DNA of 32,317 nt from contig JAHDXY010000020.1 in NCBI GenBank assembly GCA_023384005.1, forward strand, positions 1 to 32,317, in the 5' to 3' direction. Shown here piece by piece: positions 30,019 to 32,317 of this stretch; the stretch's first letter is position 1; every line of letters begins with the position of its first letter. The notes under the pieces were generated by a model. It saw nothing but the letters and a program-made list of their open reading frames with translations, was not told the DNA's origin and searched no databases. The position numbers and the translations under genes are program-made. The stretch is from Burkholderiaceae bacterium (lineage in GTDB: Bacteria > Pseudomonadota > Gammaproteobacteria > Burkholderiales > Burkholderiaceae_E).

Positions 30019-32317
30019 ATGCGGATCGCGCGCATCGACCTGATCCGCTGGGGCAAGTTCACCGACAAGGTCATCGAACTGCCGAAGTCGGAGTGCGATT
30101 TCCACCTGATCGTCGGCGCCAACGAAGCGGGCAAGTCGACGCTTCGCGAGGCGATATCGGACCTGCTCTACGGCGTGCCGAAGTTCACTCCGTTCTCGTT
30201 TTTCCACGCACGTAGCGAGCTCCGGCTTGCGGCCACGCTCGAGCACGCCGGGAAGTCACTCGTCTTTCACCGGACGAGCGGAACCAAGAGCCCGCTGCGC
30301 GACACCGACGATAACCCGCTGGTCGACGAGGCGCTTGCGCCGTTCGTTGGTGCGACCGGACGGGAGTTCTTCGAGCAGATGTTCGGACTCGACCACGCCC
30401 GGCTTGTGGAGGGAAGCCAGCGCTTCCTCTCGCCGAATGACAGCGTGGGCGCGAAGCTCTTCGAGGCGGCGTCCGGCATGGCCAGCGTGAGCCAGATGCG
30501 CGATGCGCTCGAAGCGGATGCCAAGGACATCGTCAGCCGCAGCAAGGCGAGCGAACTCGCCGAAGCGCGGGCGCAACTCAAGCAGGCACAGGACGCGCTG
30601 AAACAGGCGACGGTACGCACGCGCGACTGGTCGCAGGCCGAGGACGAGTTCGTGCGACTGGAGAAGGCGCTCGCGGAGCTGCGCCAGCGCAAGGAAGCAC
30701 TGGCCACGGAGCAGAACCAGCTGTTGCGCGTGCAGCGGGTCGCGCCGCACCTGAGCGCGTGGGCGGACGCTCGCACGGCGCTTACCGAGCTCGAGGACGC
30801 GGTCGAACTGCCGGCGGATGCAGCCGCAATACTCGCGAGCGCGCAGACGGAACTGTCCAAGGCCAGCGCCGAGTTCGGAATCCACGCGGAGCACATGAAA
30901 CGGGCTGCCGAGTCGATCGCGGCCATCACCCTCGATGAACCCGTCCTCGCGGTTGCCGACGACATCGTCGCGCTCGAGGAAAGCCGCCAGCGTTTTGCCA
31001 CCCACACACGCGACATCGACCTTCGTCAACGCGAACTCGACACCGAGTGGGAACTGGCCCGGCGTCGCGCGGTCGAACTCGGGTGGACCCTGACCGACGA
31101 GGGCTCGCTGGTTGCCGCGCTGCCCGATCCGATCACGCGCAAACGACTGGATACGCTTGCACGGGGTTGCGAAGCGCTGAAGACCAAGGCAGATGGAGCC
31201 CGGCGCGCAAGAGACTCGACGAAAGAAGACATTGCAGACGCGCAATCCGCACTTAAGAACCTGACGGTGCTGCAACTGCCAGGCGGCTTCAGGCCCGCGC
31301 TCGCGTCGGCGCAAGGCGCGATTCAATCCGCGTCGCAGTTCGACGAGGCGCATGCCCTGGTCGAGCGCAGGCGTGCGGCGCTGGAGAAGGCACGGGTGGC
31401 GCTCGGCGAGTGGGTGGCCGGCGAGGAGATCCTGCGCGCGATGGTGCTTCCGGCGGAATCCGAAGTTGACGCAACGGCGCAGGCGTTGAAGGACGCGCAC
31501 TCGGGCGTTGCGACCTGCGAACGCGAACTGCGCGATTGCGATTCCGACTTGGCCGCGAAGAAACTTGCAATCGAACAGCACTCGCAGGCCCACAGCCCGG
31601 TGACACACGAGGAGGTGGGGCAACTGCGCGAGTCCCGCGACGGCGTGTGGCGTGCGATCCGGGACGGACAAACGCAGCTGTCCGATGGGGCAGCCGAGTA
31701 CGAGGGCCTGGTCGTGCAGGCCGACGACGCGGCTGACCGCCGGCAGGCCACCGCGAACGAGTCCGCGACCCTACAGTCGATGCGCAGGGAGGAGCAGTCG
31801 CTCGAACTCAAGCGTGACGATGCGACCCGAAGGCTAGAGCAGGCGAAGACAGAACTCGCACGGCAGGGCGACGCCTGGCAGGATCGCGCAGCGGGGCTCG
31901 GCCTTGCCGGGCTCGCGCTCGACGCGGCTGCGGGCTGGATGCGGCAGCGCGAGGCCTGCCTCGCCGCGTTCGACGGGCTGCACGAGGCGCAACTCAATCT
32001 CGAGCAGATGCAGCGGCAGCGGGCGCAGATCCGGGACAGCCTGACGCAGCTGTTGGACCAGGCAGGACAGGCCGCGGATTCGAACGCGGAACTCCCGGTC
32101 CTCGCGGAGGCGGCGCAGGACCTTGTCGCCCGAGCCGATCACGCGAGCGGCGAGCGCAAGAAGACCGAAGAATTACTGGAAAAGGCCCGGGGGCTGCTGC
32201 AAAGGCAGGAGAAGGAATTCGACGAAGCTACCGTGTCGCGGGACGAGTGGCAGCGCGATTGGGCCGCGGTGCTGGAGAGCGCAAAGCTCGACGCACAGAC
32301 GCGACCGGAAGATGCCG
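30019..32317 (+). CDS. yhaN: Coiled-coil ATPase, YhaN/SbcC (Rad50-like) family, partial at 3' end
   Basis: The frame starts at ATG 30019 and stays open to the window edge, giving 766 codons plus one base. The N-terminal ATPase lobe has Walker A GANEAGKS (33-40) after RIDLIRWGKFTDKVIELP, and HARSELRL and QMFGLDHARLVEGS follow as in YhaN-type proteins. From about residue 160 onward the chain is strongly charged and heptad-like (many Ala, Gln, Glu, Leu), predicting long coiled-coils. The hook, the second Walker B lobe and the C-terminus lie outside the window. It should tether DNA and power the YhaO nuclease encoded just upstream. Length so far is consistent with the roughly 1,100-1,200 residues usual for the family. 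Confidence 0.9.
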   Translation, partial: MRIARIDLIRWGKFTDKVIELPKSECDFHLIVGANEAGKSTLREAISDLLYGVPKFTPFSFFHARSELRLAATLEHAGKSLVFHRTSGTKSPLRDTDDNPLVDEALAPFVGATGREFFEQMFGLDHARLVEGSQRFLSPNDSVGAKLFEAASGMASVSQMRDALEADAKDIVSRSKASELAEARAQLKQAQDALKQATVRTRDWSQAEDEFVRLEKALAELRQRKEALATEQNQLLRVQRVAPHLSAWADARTALTELEDAVELPADAAAILASAQTELSKASAEFGIHAEHMKRAAESIAAITLDEPVLAVADDIVALEESRQRFATHTRDIDLRQRELDTEWELARRRAVELGWTLTDEGSLVAALPDPITRKRLDTLARGCEALKTKADGARRARDSTKEDIADAQSALKNLTVLQLPGGFRPALASAQGAIQSASQFDEAHALVERRRAALEKARVALGEWVAGEEILRAMVLPAESEVDATAQALKDAHSGVATCERELRDCDSDLAAKKLAIEQHSQAHSPVTHEEVGQLRESRDGVWRAIRDGQTQLSDGAAEYEGLVVQADDAADRRQATANESATLQSMRREEQSLELKRDDATRRLEQAKTELARQGDAWQDRAAGLGLAGLALDAAAGWMRQREACLAAFDGLHEAQLNLEQMQRQRAQIRDSLTQLLDQAGQAADSNAELPVLAEAAQDLVARADHASGERKKTEELLEKARGLLQRQEKEFDEATVSRDEWQRDWAAVLESAKLDAQTRPEDA

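Noticed and set aside
30256-31671. Minus-strand 471-codon frame
   Set aside because: It is the reverse of the coiled-coil region of the YhaN-like gene, whose plus-strand frame has a Walker A motif and an unbroken reading frame.

Overview
The window is a GC-rich (roughly two-thirds G+C or more by eye), gene-dense bacterial chromosome segment. GC-ending codons, AfuABC/FbpABC-type and Dpp/Gsi-type ABC transporters, a YajD-like HNH protein and a YhaO/YhaN pair fit a proteobacterium. Burkholderiales-type Betaproteobacteria is my best guess, but this is inference and no rRNA or other marker gene is present. I see no phage, integrase, transposase, tRNA, rRNA or CRISPR array.

Region 1 (1-9753) is a divergently transcribed peptide/amide uptake and breakdown cluster. 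On the minus strand run a MarR regulator, a family-5 substrate-binding protein, an isoaspartyl peptidase/asparaginase (Ntn hydrolase) and a ketopantoate-reductase-like protein cut by the window edge. On the plus strand run a creatininase-family amidohydrolase, two Dpp/Gsi-type permeases, two ATPases and a NodB-type polysaccharide deacetylase. The layout recalls iaaA-gsiABCD of E. coli, split around a shared control region that carries several palindromes (3942-4026).

Region 2 (9789-16385) has an EntS-like MFS exporter facing an operon of an AfuA-like binding protein, fused permease, ATPase, a small secreted protein of unknown function and deoxyribose-phosphate aldolase (DeoC). The binding protein lacks the double-tyrosine ferric site, and DeoC is the last gene. 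I therefore favour a phosphorylated sugar as substrate over iron.

Region 3 (16515-19960) holds a YajD-like HNH protein with six 11-bp tandem repeats upstream of its start, an MFS transporter, and an AMP-forming acyl synthetase on the opposite strand.

Region 4 (19961-24414) begins with a 568-bp non-coding stretch. In it a good sigma70 promoter precedes a compact structured RNA whose 10-bp closing stem overlaps an intrinsic terminator, the geometry of a riboswitch or attenuator. Downstream are a small ORF, a histone-deacetylase-fold enzyme, a two-domain TY-Chap/YbjN-like protein, a calcineurin-type phosphatase and a dual-specificity phosphatase that probably starts with TTG.

Region 5 (24375-28503, minus) is a MerR regulator, a VIT-vWA protein and a 347-aa protein of unknown function with faint macro-domain-like traits. 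The last gene overlaps the phosphatase tail-to-tail. Region 6 (28757-end) is a YhaO (SbcD/Mre11-like) nuclease and the first 766 codons of its YhaN/SbcC-like ATPase partner.

The best candidates for undescribed biology are the riboswitch-like leader at 20230-20528, the TY-Chap/two-phosphatase group facing the MerR/VIT-vWA/unknown-protein group, and the AfuABC-DeoC-secreted-protein operon.
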